64,000 nt of DNA from Lachnospiraceae bacterium (GCA_017552985.1 JAFZNO010000087.1:30948-94947), one strand, 5' to 3'; shown: positions 32,710 to 43,099, numbered from the stretch's first letter. Notes: generated by a model from the sequence alone, not told the origin. Numbers and translations: made by a program.

Positions 32710-35244
32710 ATGAAAAAAGGCATGATGATCATTGGAAACATCGTGATTTTTATTGCGATTTTGGCTTTTGTTTTGCTAGACGTCGAAAGTGAACGGCAGA
32801 GGATGCTTGCATCCAAAACGGAAGCCTTTGAGAATATGACCGTGGCCATGGAGAGCGTGACTACGAATTATCTTTTGGGAGAGCAGCAGGTCTGTAACAG
32901 CTGGGCAAACTACGTCAATGCGAACCAGATGACCGAAGAGGAAGCGATCGCCTACGTGCGTGATTCCGTAAGCACTCCGGGAGTCATGGCGCACGTCTTG
33001 TTCCTGGAGAACGGGGAATTCTCCGGTCTGTCCACCATGGCCAGCGCCGCCAACCCGGATAATTACGCTGTCTCTTACAAGAACGTTGCTATTTTTAACA
33101 ATGGTTTTGATGATCTATTCAGTGAAAACGGCACGGTGAACGTGACGCGTGCCTATACCAATCCGGTTAACGCCATTCAATCCATCGCATTCTGCTGTCT
33201 GATCCACGTCAGGGACAGTCAGAGCGGTCAGATGAGAGAGGCTGCCTTACTGCGCATTATTCCCGTGTCGGCTTTTGAAAAACGATGGGCTTTCCCGACA
33301 AAGGACTATCAAAATGCGGAGATTTCCTTGATCGACGTTACCGGTGATTACGTCATCAAAGGCCATTCCTTCAAAAATTCCAATTTCTATGAATTTTATC
33401 AATCCTATAATGACTATAACCAGACCGTCCGGGACGAGCTGGAGACGCAGATCCTTGGCGCGCCTGGATCCTTTGAGATCCGCAATTCTTTAGGGGAGCG
33501 CTGCCTGGTCGGCCATACCCGCGTAAATTCCACGGACGATTGGATCATCGTGACCATGATCCCAATGACGGAGCTGAAGCAGTCGGCAACAAACTGGACG
33601 CTTGTCGGTATTATCTCGGCAGGTCTTTTGCTGCTGCTCCTTTTTAATCTGGCAAATCTTGTCTACCTAAACCGCCAGCTTATGGCAACGGCGAAGGAGG
33701 CGGACCGCGCGAACCAGGCGAAAACGGATTTCCTGTCCACCATGTCCCATGACATCCGCACGCCCATGAATGCCATCGTTGGTCTTACAACCATAGCCAG
33801 CAAGAGCATGGATGACAAGACGGTGGTCCGCGACAGCCTGCATAAGATCAATCTTGCCAGCAATCATCTGTTGACGCTCATTAATGACATTCTTGACATC
33901 TCCAAGGTGGAAAGCGGCAAGCTTACGTTGTCTCCCGTGACGTTTTCCATCGTGGAGTGTGCCGAGAATCTGTTTAACATTTCCCAACCCATGGTGAAGG
34001 AAAAGAACATTGACTTTAATTTCCGCGTGAAGCATTTTGATCATGAGTATCTCTATTCGGATCAGCTTCGCGTGAATCAGATTTTCATCAACCTCCTGTC
34101 GAATGCGATCAAGTATACGGAGCCAGGCGGCAAGGTGAGCGTTGATATCTGGGAGGAGCCTGGCGAGAAGGAAAAGACCGTGCGGCTCAACTACGTCGTG
34201 GCAGACACTGGAATTGGCATGACGAAGGAGTACATGGAGCGCATGTATCAGCCGTTCTCCCGGCAGACGGACAGCCGCGTGAATCTGGTTCAGGGTACTG
34301 GCCTGGGCCTTACCATCACAAAGAAAATGATCGATCTCATGCACGGAACCATTGACTGTCAAAGCGAGGTTGGAAAGGGAACGACCTTTAGCGTGGTTTT
34401 GGACGTCCCTTTGGCGGACGTCAAAGAGGAAGAGAGAAAGCTGCCTAACGTGAAAGCACTTCTCGTGGATGATGATGAAATATTATTGGAGACGGCAAAG
34501 GATACCTTGGCTTCCATTGGCGTTCAGGCGGACGTTGCCTCCAACGGGGCGCAGGCGCTTGAAAAGGTGGCGGAGAACGCAGGGTATCAGGTCGTGCTCT
34601 TGGATTTGCAGATGCCTGACATGAACGGGATCGAGGCGGCAAAGAAGCTCCGCGCCAAGATCGGCGGGGAAGTTCCGATCCTCATGATCTCAGCGTATGA
34701 TTGGTCTGATCTGGAAGAGGCGGCGAAGGAAGCGGGAGTCAATGGCTTTATCAGCAAGCCCTTGTTCCGTTCCACGCTCTATAAAAAGATCAGCGAGGTG
34801 CTGGGCAACGAGAGCGTCGGGACCGATCGAGAAGATACGTATGAGGACGTTGCCGGAATGCGCATTCTTGTGGCGGAGGACAATGACGTCAACTGGGAGA
34901 TCATATCCATGCTCCTACAGATGCACGGCGTGGAAAGTGAGAGGGCTGAGAACGGCCAGCTCGCGGTGGAGCGCATGAAGCAGGCAAAGAAGGGCGACTA
35001 TCAGCTAATCTTCATGGACATCCAAATGCCCGTGATGAACGGCATTGAGGCGGCGAAAGCCATCAGGGCGCTGGCTGATCCGTGGGCATCCGGCATTCCC
35101 ATCATTGCCATGACGGCGGATGCTTTTTCTGAGAACGTTGCGGAATGTTTCGCGGCGGGAATGAACGGACATATCGCTAAACCGATCGACGTGAAATTGG
35201 TTTTGAAGGAGATCAGAAGGATCAAGGGGGAAATGAAGGCATGA
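32710..35244 (+). CDS. Hybrid sensor histidine kinase with two receiver domains
   Basis: An 844-residue kinase: N-terminal helix, a ~270-residue extracytoplasmic sensor of the Cache type, a second helix (about 300-320), HisKA with the phospho-acceptor in MSHDIRTPMN (His347), HATPase with NAIKYTE, DTGIGM and GTGLGL, then two receivers with DLQMPD (Asp632) and DIQMPV (Asp770). With no output domain, phosphate must leave through an HPt protein; one is encoded at 41587. ATGA overlap couples it to the substrate-binding lipoprotein, which may present ligand to the sensor. The 260 bases upstream hold the previous terminator; I see no convincing promoter there. Confidence 0.88.
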   Translation: MKKGMMIIGNIVIFIAILAFVLLDVESERQRMLASKTEAFENMTVAMESVTTNYLLGEQQVCNSWANYVNANQMTEEEAIAYVRDSVSTPGVMAHVLFLENGEFSGLSTMASAANPDNYAVSYKNVAIFNNGFDDLFSENGTVNVTRAYTNPVNAIQSIAFCCLIHVRDSQSGQMREAALLRIIPVSAFEKRWAFPTKDYQNAEISLIDVTGDYVIKGHSFKNSNFYEFYQSYNDYNQTVRDELETQILGAPGSFEIRNSLGERCLVGHTRVNSTDDWIIVTMIPMTELKQSATNWTLVGIISAGLLLLLLFNLANLVYLNRQLMATAKEADRANQAKTDFLSTMSHDIRTPMNAIVGLTTIASKSMDDKTVVRDSLHKINLASNHLLTLINDILDISKVESGKLTLSPVTFSIVECAENLFNISQPMVKEKNIDFNFRVKHFDHEYLYSDQLRVNQIFINLLSNAIKYTEPGGKVSVDIWEEPGEKEKTVRLNYVVADTGIGMTKEYMERMYQPFSRQTDSRVNLVQGTGLGLTITKKMIDLMHGTIDCQSEVGKGTTFSVVLDVPLADVKEEERKLPNVKALLVDDDEILLETAKDTLASIGVQADVASNGAQALEKVAENAGYQVVLLDLQMPDMNGIEAAKKLRAKIGGEVPILMISAYDWSDLEEAAKEAGVNGFISKPLFRSTLYKKISEVLGNESVGTDREDTYEDVAGMRILVAEDNDVNWEIISMLLQMHGVESERAENGQLAVERMKQAKKGDYQLIFMDIQMPVMNGIEAAKAIRALADPWASGIPIIAMTADAFSENVAECFAAGMNGHIAKPIDVKLVLKEIRRIKGEMKA

Positions 35245-36545
35245 AAAAGACGAAAAGAGGATGGAAGGCATTATTGATCGGCGTGTTGCTGACGGCCGTG
35301 ATGACAGGCTGTGACGGCAAGGAGGGAAAGGCTTCCAAGGAGGCGGAAGCACGCTTTACTCCCAAGCTTGACGTTCAGACGGCGTGCGAGATCACGGTGG
35401 TTGGCCATTATAACAATTTTGAGGCTCTGGAGGCGGAATTCAATCTGTTCACGGAGTATTACCCCAACGTGAAGATGAAGTACACCTATCTGGATAACTA
35501 TAATGGCATCATTGTCACTGCTCTTACCAGTGAAGAGGCGCCGGATATCTTTTTTACCTATCCCTGGATGGCGAACCAAAAGGAATATTCGACCGTCTTT
35601 GACGTGGCGGAAGACCTTTCTGATCCGGCACTTGGGATCAACCTGTCCTGCATCCGCGACAATCTGTTGTACAAGGACGAGGCGGGTCACGTTCCGACGG
35701 TGCCCGTCTATACGACGACCTATGGCATGATGGTGAATGAGAGCATTTTTGAGAAGGAGGGTCTTGCGATCCCCAAAACCTATGACGAGCTCATCTCCGT
35801 CTGCGACGCGCTGAAAAAAGCCGGATATTCCAGTCCCGTCATGGCTTACAACAGGGGAAGCTTCATGCTGTTCCCGCTGTACTATCCGTATTTTTGCGCC
35901 CAGATCCAGGGGAATGAGAAGGCCATTCAGGAGATGAATGACATGAAGGCCGGAGCCGGCGAATACGTGCGGGATACCTTGGAAAAGGCAGCTGATTTTA
36001 TGGGGCGCGGATACGTGGACCTGGAGAGCTGCAATGAGCTTGAAAACGATTATCAGGCCGTGATCATGCGGTTCTTTGAAGGGGACGTGCCGATGATGTT
36101 TGCCTCCGGAAATACCGTTTCCGGTACGGAAAAGCGCGAGAGCCAGTCGGAGAAATTCTCTGCAAATCCTTTCAAGTACAGCTTCCATCCCGTTCCTTCC
36201 ACCGAGGAGGGAGGATACTTCCTCAATGCCATTTCCATTGGCTTTGCGGTGAACAAAAACAGCGCAAACCTGGACATGACCAATGAATTTATGCGTTTCC
36301 TTGTCAGCACGCAGGAGCTCAACAGAATGGCGCAGGCGAAGCGCATGGTGACGCCCTGCAGCGACATGTCTCTCGACGGAGTGTATGCCGCATTTGGCGA
36401 GGTGGATGCAAAGCATATCGTGAATCTTTCGGAGCTTGGTCTTGCGGATAAACCTGATTCCCAGGTGCGCAGGGCAGGCTGGCAGGTGAGCAATTTTAAC
36501 ATGACGGTTGATGAAGCGGTAAAAGCCTTTGGTTCGTTAGAATAA
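35241..36545 (+). CDS. Extracellular solute-binding lipoprotein (family 1)
   Basis: A 434-residue lipoprotein: lipobox VMTGC (Cys24), then a type-1 sugar/oligosaccharide-binding fold (ITVVGHYNNFEALEAEFNLFTEYYPNVKMKY, APDIFFTYPW, TYGMMVNESIFEKEGLAIPKTYDEL). No permease or ATPase genes are adjacent. It overlaps the upstream hybrid kinase by four bases and precedes a second kinase, so it is more likely a ligand receptor for signalling than a transport component. That role is an inference from gene order. Confidence 0.85.
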   Translation: MKKTKRGWKALLIGVLLTAVMTGCDGKEGKASKEAEARFTPKLDVQTACEITVVGHYNNFEALEAEFNLFTEYYPNVKMKYTYLDNYNGIIVTALTSEEAPDIFFTYPWMANQKEYSTVFDVAEDLSDPALGINLSCIRDNLLYKDEAGHVPTVPVYTTTYGMMVNESIFEKEGLAIPKTYDELISVCDALKKAGYSSPVMAYNRGSFMLFPLYYPYFCAQIQGNEKAIQEMNDMKAGAGEYVRDTLEKAADFMGRGYVDLESCNELENDYQAVIMRFFEGDVPMMFASGNTVSGTEKRESQSEKFSANPFKYSFHPVPSTEEGGYFLNAISIGFAVNKNSANLDMTNEFMRFLVSTQELNRMAQAKRMVTPCSDMSLDGVYAAFGEVDAKHIVNLSELGLADKPDSQVRRAGWQVSNFNMTVDEAVKAFGSLE

Positions 36546-36584
36546 TAGGTCACGCCATATGTTGGCAAAGGGGGTGACGACAGT

Positions 36585-39500
36585 ATGAAGAGAGTGCTTT
36601 CAGGGATCCTTGCGATCGCGTTGATGGTAATGATCCCTTTTGCCCTGATCTCAAAAGCCCAGGACCAGAAAACCGTGAAGGTCGGATATTTTGAGAACGA
36701 GATCTTCCAGGAAGGGGCAGGCGAGGGCGAAGTCAAAACTGGATATGCATATGAATACTATCGCAAGCTCTCTGAGTACACGGGCTGGCGTTATGAATAC
36801 GTCTACGGCGGTTTTTCGGAGCTCTACCAGATGTTCTTAGACGGCGAGGTGGATCTTTTGGCCGGCCTTGCCCGCACGAAGGAGCGCGAGTCCATCATCG
36901 GTTACCCGGGAAAACCCATGGGAAGCGAGACCTACAACATGGTAAAGCATGTCTCTGACGACAGCATTACCATTTCATACGATACGCTGTCCGGAAAGCG
37001 TATCGGCGTTCTCGACAGCGCAATGGTCGGCGTTCTGGAGCGGTTCCTTGGCGAGCATGGCATCCGTGCAACCGTACAGAAGTATCCGGACCATCAGAGT
37101 CTGCTGGATGCCTTCGATCAAAACGCGATCGACGCGCTTGTGGCGGAAAGTGACGGCACCCAGGACCGGAGCAACGCGGAACTGCTTTATGCCTTTGGAT
37201 CTTCGGATTATTATCTTTGCGTCACAAAAGGAAGGGCGGACCTTTTGGCGGAACTCGATCAGGCACAAGAGCAGCTGATGATCGAGGAACCCAATTACAT
37301 TAACTCCTTAAGCATCAAATATTACTCCGCCAGCATTTCCAGCAGGAGCATGTCTGCGGAGGAAAAGGAATGGCTCCGGAATAATATCGAGTTAAGGGTT
37401 GGATATCTAAACCATTATCTGCCCTATTCTGATACCGACAAAAATGGCGGCGTCACAGGCCTGATCGGAGAACTTCTGCCCAAGATGCTTACGGAGCTTG
37501 GCGTTGAAGGGCTCCGCGTTACCTATCAGGGCTATGACAATTATGACGACTTGATCGCGGCGATGAATGCGGAGCAGATCGATCTGGCGTTTCCCGTGGG
37601 CGGCGGCCTGTACTATTCCGAGCAAAATGGCATTTATCAGTCGAGCACCGTGGAGTCTTCGGCAACGGAGATCATCTATAAGGGCGACTACGATCAAAAC
37701 ACGGAGACACACTTTGCGGTGAATGAGAATAACCGCATGCAATACTACTACGTGAGCACTTATTTCCCGGAGGCGAAGATCACCTATTATCCTTCGATCG
37801 AGGCCTGTCTTGAGGCCGTGAACGCCGGGAAGGTGACCGCAACGACGCTGAACGGACTGCGCGCAAATGACATCATCAAGAGCAGCCGTTACAATGACTT
37901 GTCCATGCGTCAGCTGGGTCACGTGGATGACAGATGCTTTGGCGTAAAGATCGGCAACGAGGGACTCCTTAAGCTGATCAACCGCGCGATCAGCATCGTT
38001 GGCGACGAATACTTGCAAAATCTTCCTTACCGCTACGTGGACGCGCTGTTCACCTATACGATGCGTGATTTTGTGAGAGACAATACGATCCCGATCGCAG
38101 TCGTGATGCTGATCGGTGTCGGATTGGTAATTTTCTTCCTTGTGACAAACAATCGCAGAAAGAAGAAGGAGATGGAAGAGAGGCTTGCCCTGTCTGAGCA
38201 GCTGATCGAGCAGCAAAAGCGCCGTGAGGATCAGGACAGAATGATCACGGCCATGGCATCGGATTACAGATGCGTGTACCACGTGGATCTCGACAAGGAT
38301 GATGCCGTCTGCTACAGGGAGGATCCGGATGATCCGGACCAAAGCGGACAAGGCGTGCATTTCGCGTATCGGGAGCGCTTCCGGTGGTATGGGGAAAGCT
38401 TTGTGGATGAGAGCTACCGCAAGGGATTTTTGGAATTCATTGAACCCGACAACGTGCGCAAGGCATTGGCTGAGAATTCCCTTGTCAGCTATCGTTATCT
38501 GGTAAAGAGAGACGGAAACGAATACTACGAAATGATCCGCGTGGCAGGCGTGCGCCACCCGGAGGACCGCGACGACCATATCGTGCATGCGATTGGATTA
38601 GGCCTTACCGTGATCGATAAGGAAGTCCGAGAGAGCATGGCAAAGAACCAGATGCTCAGCGAGGCCCTGGAGGCCGCGGAGGAAGCAAATAAGGCGAAGA
38701 CGGCGTTCCTGTCCAACATGAGCCACGAAATCCGCACGCCAATGAACGCGATCATCGGCTTGGATACATTGGCGCTTCGCAATGAAAGCCTGCCGAAGGA
38801 GACGAAGGAGTATCTTGAAAAGATCGGTGACAGTGCAAATCACCTTCTCAGTCTCATCAATGACATACTCGACATGAGCCGGATCGAGTCTGGCCGCATG
38901 ATCCTCCATCGCGAGGATTTTTCCTTCCGGGAGATGATCGGGCAGATCAACACCATGGTCACGTCGCAGTGTGAAGAAAAGGGACTCAAGTATGAGTGCA
39001 AGGTGATCGGAGAGATCGGCGATCACTATATCGGTGACGACACGAAGCTCAAGCAGATTCTGATCAATATCCTTGGCAATGCGATCAAGTTTACGGAAGC
39101 ACCCGGAAACGTTTCGCTCGCGATTGAAAGGGTCGCGCTGTACGGGGATCAGACGACGTTCCGCTTCGTGATCCGCGATACGGGCATCGGCATGTCAGAG
39201 GCATTTTTGCCGAAGATCTTTGATGCCTTCACCCAAGAGAACAATGACAGAAGCAATAAATACGGCAGCACGGGCCTTGGCATGGCCATCACCAAGAACA
39301 TCGTGGATCTCATGAACGGAACGATCAACGTCACTTCGAAACAGGGCGAAGGCACGGAATTCATCGTGACCCTTACGTTAAAGAACCGTGGGGAGATCAA
39401 GCCGGGTCAGGAGCCCTCCGCGCAAGAGGAAAAGAAAATGGCAGAGCTTTCCGGAAGGATCGTTTTGATGGCGGAGGACGTGGAGATCAATGCAGAGATC

Positions 39501-39842
39501 ATGAAGGAGCTTCTGTCAAGTAAGGACGCCAAGGTGGATCACGCGATGAACGGTAAAGCTGCCGTTGATAAATTTATGCAAAGCGGGGAAGGCTACTATG
39601 ACGTGATCCTTATGGACGTGCGGATGCCGGAGATGGATGGCCTGGAGGCAACAAGAAAGATCCGTAGCCTTGACAGGGCGGATGCCAAGCGCATCCCGAT
39701 CATAGCCATGACGGCAAATGCTTTTGACGAGGACGTGCAAAGGTCACTGCAGGCCGGCATGAATGCACACCTTTCCAAACCCGTGGAACCTGAAAAATTA
39801 TTCCAGACGATGGAAGAACTCATTGGAGAGTACCGGATATAG
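36585..39842 (+). CDS. BvgS-like hybrid histidine kinase with tandem solute-binding sensors
   Basis: A 1085-residue kinase. After a signal/anchor helix come two family-3 solute-binding (Venus flytrap) domains (about 30-245 and 260-490), a membrane helix (NTIPIAVVMLIGVGLVIFFLV, ~505-525), a PAS-like segment, HisKA with MSHEIRTPMN (His714), HATPase with NAIKFTE, DTGIGM and STGLGM, and one receiver with DVRMPE (Asp1011). It should detect small amino-acid-like ligands outside the cell. SD AAAGGGGGTGA lies before the ATG. Like the first kinase it lacks an output domain and probably feeds the HPt protein downstream. Confidence 0.9.
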   Translation: MKRVLSGILAIALMVMIPFALISKAQDQKTVKVGYFENEIFQEGAGEGEVKTGYAYEYYRKLSEYTGWRYEYVYGGFSELYQMFLDGEVDLLAGLARTKERESIIGYPGKPMGSETYNMVKHVSDDSITISYDTLSGKRIGVLDSAMVGVLERFLGEHGIRATVQKYPDHQSLLDAFDQNAIDALVAESDGTQDRSNAELLYAFGSSDYYLCVTKGRADLLAELDQAQEQLMIEEPNYINSLSIKYYSASISSRSMSAEEKEWLRNNIELRVGYLNHYLPYSDTDKNGGVTGLIGELLPKMLTELGVEGLRVTYQGYDNYDDLIAAMNAEQIDLAFPVGGGLYYSEQNGIYQSSTVESSATEIIYKGDYDQNTETHFAVNENNRMQYYYVSTYFPEAKITYYPSIEACLEAVNAGKVTATTLNGLRANDIIKSSRYNDLSMRQLGHVDDRCFGVKIGNEGLLKLINRAISIVGDEYLQNLPYRYVDALFTYTMRDFVRDNTIPIAVVMLIGVGLVIFFLVTNNRRKKKEMEERLALSEQLIEQQKRREDQDRMITAMASDYRCVYHVDLDKDDAVCYREDPDDPDQSGQGVHFAYRERFRWYGESFVDESYRKGFLEFIEPDNVRKALAENSLVSYRYLVKRDGNEYYEMIRVAGVRHPEDRDDHIVHAIGLGLTVIDKEVRESMAKNQMLSEALEAAEEANKAKTAFLSNMSHEIRTPMNAIIGLDTLALRNESLPKETKEYLEKIGDSANHLLSLINDILDMSRIESGRMILHREDFSFREMIGQINTMVTSQCEEKGLKYECKVIGEIGDHYIGDDTKLKQILINILGNAIKFTEAPGNVSLAIERVALYGDQTTFRFVIRDTGIGMSEAFLPKIFDAFTQENNDRSNKYGSTGLGMAITKNIVDLMNGTINVTSKQGEGTEFIVTLTLKNRGEIKPGQEPSAQEEKKMAELSGRIVLMAEDVEINAEIMKELLSSKDAKVDHAMNGKAAVDKFMQSGEGYYDVILMDVRMPEMDGLEATRKIRSLDRADAKRIPIIAMTANAFDEDVQRSLQAGMNAHLSKPVEPEKLFQTMEELIGEYRI

Positions 39843-39872
39843 TAGTGTTTATTCACGCAAAGGAGAAGAGAT

Positions 39873-41564
39873 ATGGGCGATTTCAATTATCCCGGAAAAC
39901 TAAAGAGAAGCGTCTTGATCGTGGACGATGAAGAGATCAATCGCATGATCCTTGGCAACATTCTCGAGGAGAATTATGAGATCTTTTATGCAGAGAATGG
40001 AGCGCAGGCACTGGAGATGCTTACGGAGCGCAAGGTAAGGTTTTCCTTGATCCTCATGGATCTTTTGATGCCTGTCATGGATGGATTTACGCTTCTGGGC
40101 AAGATCAGACAGGATGAGACCATGACGAATATTCCCGTGATCGTGATGACCTCGGAAAAACCGGCGGAGGTGCAGAGCATCAAGCTGGGCGCCGATGATT
40201 TCATTGCAAAGCCCTATGACATGCCGGAGGTGATCCTTGCAAGATGCGAGCGCATCATCGGACTCTATGAGACCAGAAGCGTCATGAAATCAGCGGAAAA
40301 GGATCCGTTGACAAGTCTGTACACGCGCGAATTTTTCAAGGAATACGTCCGCCAGATCGACGGAAACAAAGCCGTTTCGGACATGGATGCCATTGTTCTT
40401 AACATCGAGCATTTCCACACGGTCAATGAATTGTTTGGAAGACACGTGGGCGACGAAGTTCTGCGGAAGATCGCTGACATGCTGGATCCGATCTTTAGCG
40501 GCAGCATTTGGATCGGTTGCCGTCCCAATGCTGATTATTTCTACGTTTACGTGGAGCATCGCGAGAGTTATGAGGACGTGTTCCTTGGATTGCAGGAGGA
40601 GCTAAAGCAATTCTCCCAGATTCCCAGAATCCGTATTCGCGCGGGCATCTACCAAAACGCTGATAAGCAGAGTACGGTGGAGGAGCGCTTTGATCACGCG
40701 AAGCTTGCGTGTGACAGGATCCGTGGCGATTACACGAAGAACGTATCCTTCTACAGCAAGGAACAAAATGACATTGACCTATATCATGAGCGCCTGATCA
40801 ATGACATGGACGCCGCGATGGAAAATAAGAATCTGATCGTTTACTATCAGCCCAAGTATGACGTTACGTCTGATCAGCCCAGACTGCGGAGCGCGGAAGC
40901 ATTGATCCGCTGGAAGCATCCGGAGCTTGGCATGATCAGCCCGGGCGATTTTATCCCGCTCTTTGAAAGCAACGGTCTGATCCAAAAGCTGGATCATTAC
41001 GTATGGAGCGAGGCTGCTTCGCAGATCCGCAAGTGGAAGGAAGAGTACGGAAAAACCGTACCCGTATCGGTGAACGTCTCCCGGGTGGATATTTATGATG
41101 CAGGTCTGGAAAAAAGACTTTTGGATCTGGTTGAGAGTAATCAGCTGACGCCGGAGGAACTCATGCTCGAGATCACGGAATCAGCGTATGCGGACGACGC
41201 AAAGGGCCTTACGGAAGCGGTGGAAAAGCTCCGTCAAAAGGGCTTTAAGATCGAAATGGATGACTTTGGCTCGGGTTATTCCTCGCTCAACATGCTGACG
41301 ACCATTCCGATCGACGTCCTTAAAATGGACATGAAATTCATTCGCAACATGAACCGTGACGAAAAGTGCCGGAAGCTGGTGGAGCTTGTCGTTGAGATCG
41401 CGGAATTCCTGGGGGTACCGCTTGTGGCAGAAGGCGTTGAGGATGCGCACCAGGTGGAAACCCTCCGGAAGATGGGATGCAGCATCATTCAGGGATACTA
41501 TTTTTCAAAACCGGTTCCTCCTGATGAATTTAAGCAGTTTATTCAAAAAGAGTTGGAAAAGTAA
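39873..41564 (+). CDS. Response regulator with degenerate GGDEF and intact EAL domain
   Basis: A 563-residue protein: receiver (VLIVDDEEINR, phospho-site MDLLMP Asp63, MTSEKP, KPYD), a GGDEF fold whose active loop reads CRPNADYF instead of GGDEF, and an EAL domain with the catalytic set AEALIRW, EITESAYADD, DDFGSGYSSL, KMD, AEGVED and QGYYFSKP. It should hydrolyse c-di-GMP to pGpG when phosphorylated; the dead GGDEF may bind GTP as a regulator. It lies 30 bases after the second hybrid kinase and 22 before the HPt gene, the natural output of the phosphorelay. Confidence 0.9.
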   Translation: MGDFNYPGKLKRSVLIVDDEEINRMILGNILEENYEIFYAENGAQALEMLTERKVRFSLILMDLLMPVMDGFTLLGKIRQDETMTNIPVIVMTSEKPAEVQSIKLGADDFIAKPYDMPEVILARCERIIGLYETRSVMKSAEKDPLTSLYTREFFKEYVRQIDGNKAVSDMDAIVLNIEHFHTVNELFGRHVGDEVLRKIADMLDPIFSGSIWIGCRPNADYFYVYVEHRESYEDVFLGLQEELKQFSQIPRIRIRAGIYQNADKQSTVEERFDHAKLACDRIRGDYTKNVSFYSKEQNDIDLYHERLINDMDAAMENKNLIVYYQPKYDVTSDQPRLRSAEALIRWKHPELGMISPGDFIPLFESNGLIQKLDHYVWSEAASQIRKWKEEYGKTVPVSVNVSRVDIYDAGLEKRLLDLVESNQLTPEELMLEITESAYADDAKGLTEAVEKLRQKGFKIEMDDFGSGYSSLNMLTTIPIDVLKMDMKFIRNMNRDEKCRKLVELVVEIAEFLGVPLVAEGVEDAHQVETLRKMGCSIIQGYYFSKPVPPDEFKQFIQKELEK

Positions 41565-41586
41565 TTTTACGTAAGGAGAAGGAAAG

Positions 41587-41925
41587 ATGTTGACGATCGA
41601 AGGATTAAAGGATTATGGCGCTGACGTAGACGAGGGGCTGAAGAGATGTGTGAACAATCAGGCCTTTTACCTTAAGATGGTTGAGAAGGCGGCTGGGGAT
41701 CAGACGTTTGGCAAATTGACGGCGGCGATTGAGACGGGTCAGCTGGATGAAGCCTTTGAGGCGGCGCACGCGCTCAAGGGAGTTTACGGAAATCTTGCGC
41801 TGACGCCTTTGTACCAGCCAGTTTCAGAGCTCACCGAACTCCTCCGGGGAAGAACGCAGATGGATTATACGGAATACGTAACAGCGTTAAAGTGCCAAAA
41901 GGAAAAGCTTGATCAACTGATCTAG
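41587..41925 (+). CDS. Stand-alone HPt phosphotransfer protein
   Basis: A 112-residue helical protein with the HPt signature AAHALKGVYGNL, phospho-acceptor His61. TAAGGAGAAGG precedes the ATG. It is the missing relay link between the two hybrid kinases, which end in receiver domains, and the REC-EAL protein encoded just upstream. Partner specificity is an inference from gene order. Confidence 0.85.
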   Translation: MLTIEGLKDYGADVDEGLKRCVNNQAFYLKMVEKAAGDQTFGKLTAAIETGQLDEAFEAAHALKGVYGNLALTPLYQPVSELTELLRGRTQMDYTEYVTALKCQKEKLDQLI

Positions 41926-41940
41926 GCACGTCATGATTCA

Positions 41941-41969
41941 TTGATTTTCTTTTGGGAATGAGATAAAAT
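41941..41969 (+). promoter_or_regulatory. SigmaA-type promoter of the LacI-family gene
   Basis: TTGATT (41941-41946), 17-base spacer, TAAAAT (41964-41969). Confidence 0.55.
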
Positions 41970-42016
41970 GGAATAAGGAATTGGTTAGGCAGGTCAGTTG
42001 TTGGAGGAAATCGATT

Positions 42017-43099
42017 ATGACAGTGAAAGAGATCGCAAAGATGTGTGGCGTTTCGCCAAGCACGGTGTCCAATGCCATAAACGGAAAATCGAACATTAGT
42101 GAGCAAACAAGAAATAAAATATTGGACTGCATAGAGAAGATGGGATATCAGCCCAATTACTTTGCATCCAACATCAGAAAGCAGAATACAAAAACCATCG
42201 GAATCATCGCGGAAGACATCGGACAGTTTAGCACGGCAGACATTTTGGAGTCGGCCATGGCATGCTGTGAGGAGCATGGTTACCGGGCGGTCATCATCAA
42301 TCTGCGCATGTATGACAAATGGGCGGATACCTGGTATAATGACGAGCAAAAACTCCAGAACGTCATGAATCCCATTTTAAGTGAATTGCAGGCCATCCAC
42401 GTTGACGGGCTGGTTTACATTGCCGGCCACGGGAGGTTGATCAATTGCATTCCCGAAAGCTTCAAGATCCCCACGGTCATTGCCTATGGCTGGTCCTCCA
42501 GAAATCGTTTCCCGTCCGTAGTCCCCGATGACGTTGAGGGAGGCTATGAGATGATGAAATATCTGATCTCGCAGGGACATAAGCGCGTTGGCATCCTGTC
42601 GGGCGTTGAGGATAATCTGCATGCAAAGGCGCGTCTTCTCGGTTGCCAAAAGGCATTGGCCGAGGCGGGGATTCCCTTTCAACCGGAATGGGTTTATTAT
42701 GGGGACTGGGAAAAACCTTCAGGAGTGCTGGGAGCTGAAGCGTTGCTCCAAAAAGGCGTTACGGCGATCCTTTGCATGAATGACTTGATGGCAGGCGGCG
42801 TATATGATTACGCGCACGAAAATAATCTTGTGGTGGGAAAGGATTTTTCCATCGTGGGTTATGATGACCAAGTGGTGACGGAGTATCTTTATCCCAAGCT
42901 GACCACCTGTGAATTGCCGCTCAGGGAGATTGGACGTCAGGCAGCGGATTTTCTGATCCAAAACATCATAGGCACGGAGAAGGCAGAAAGCTACGAACCG
43001 GTCAGGTTGCCTTGTAAAATGGTATGCCGGGATTCCGTTTTGCGCATTTCTGATTCCCCTGAAGAGAAGGGCGATGAAAGGGAACGAAACGACTGCTGA
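42017..43099 (+). CDS. LacI-family transcription regulator
   Basis: The start at ATG 42017 has GGAGG nine bases upstream. The 360-residue protein has a LacI helix-turn-helix (VKEIAKMCGVSPSTVSNAINGKSNISEQTRNKI), the hinge PNYFASNIRKQNTKTIGII, and a periplasmic-binding-protein-like sugar domain (CMNDLMAGGVYDY, IVGYDDQVVTEYLYPKLTT). It probably represses sugar genes. Its own promoter and the lack of adjacent metabolic genes leave the target open; the sugar ABC operon at 47.5 kb or the signalling module to the left are candidates. Confidence 0.87.
   Translation: MTVKEIAKMCGVSPSTVSNAINGKSNISEQTRNKILDCIEKMGYQPNYFASNIRKQNTKTIGIIAEDIGQFSTADILESAMACCEEHGYRAVIINLRMYDKWADTWYNDEQKLQNVMNPILSELQAIHVDGLVYIAGHGRLINCIPESFKIPTVIAYGWSSRNRFPSVVPDDVEGGYEMMKYLISQGHKRVGILSGVEDNLHAKARLLGCQKALAEAGIPFQPEWVYYGDWEKPSGVLGAEALLQKGVTAILCMNDLMAGGVYDYAHENNLVVGKDFSIVGYDDQVVTEYLYPKLTTCELPLREIGRQAADFLIQNIIGTEKAESYEPVRLPCKMVCRDSVLRISDSPEEKGDERERNDC

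Noticed and set aside
35271-36416. 381-codon open frame on the - strand
   Set aside because: Antisense to the solute-binding lipoprotein gene with complete family motifs; no start site.
37407-38588. 393-codon open frame on the - strand
   Set aside because: It is wholly antisense to the BvgS-like kinase, which has clear domains; no start signal or recognisable family.
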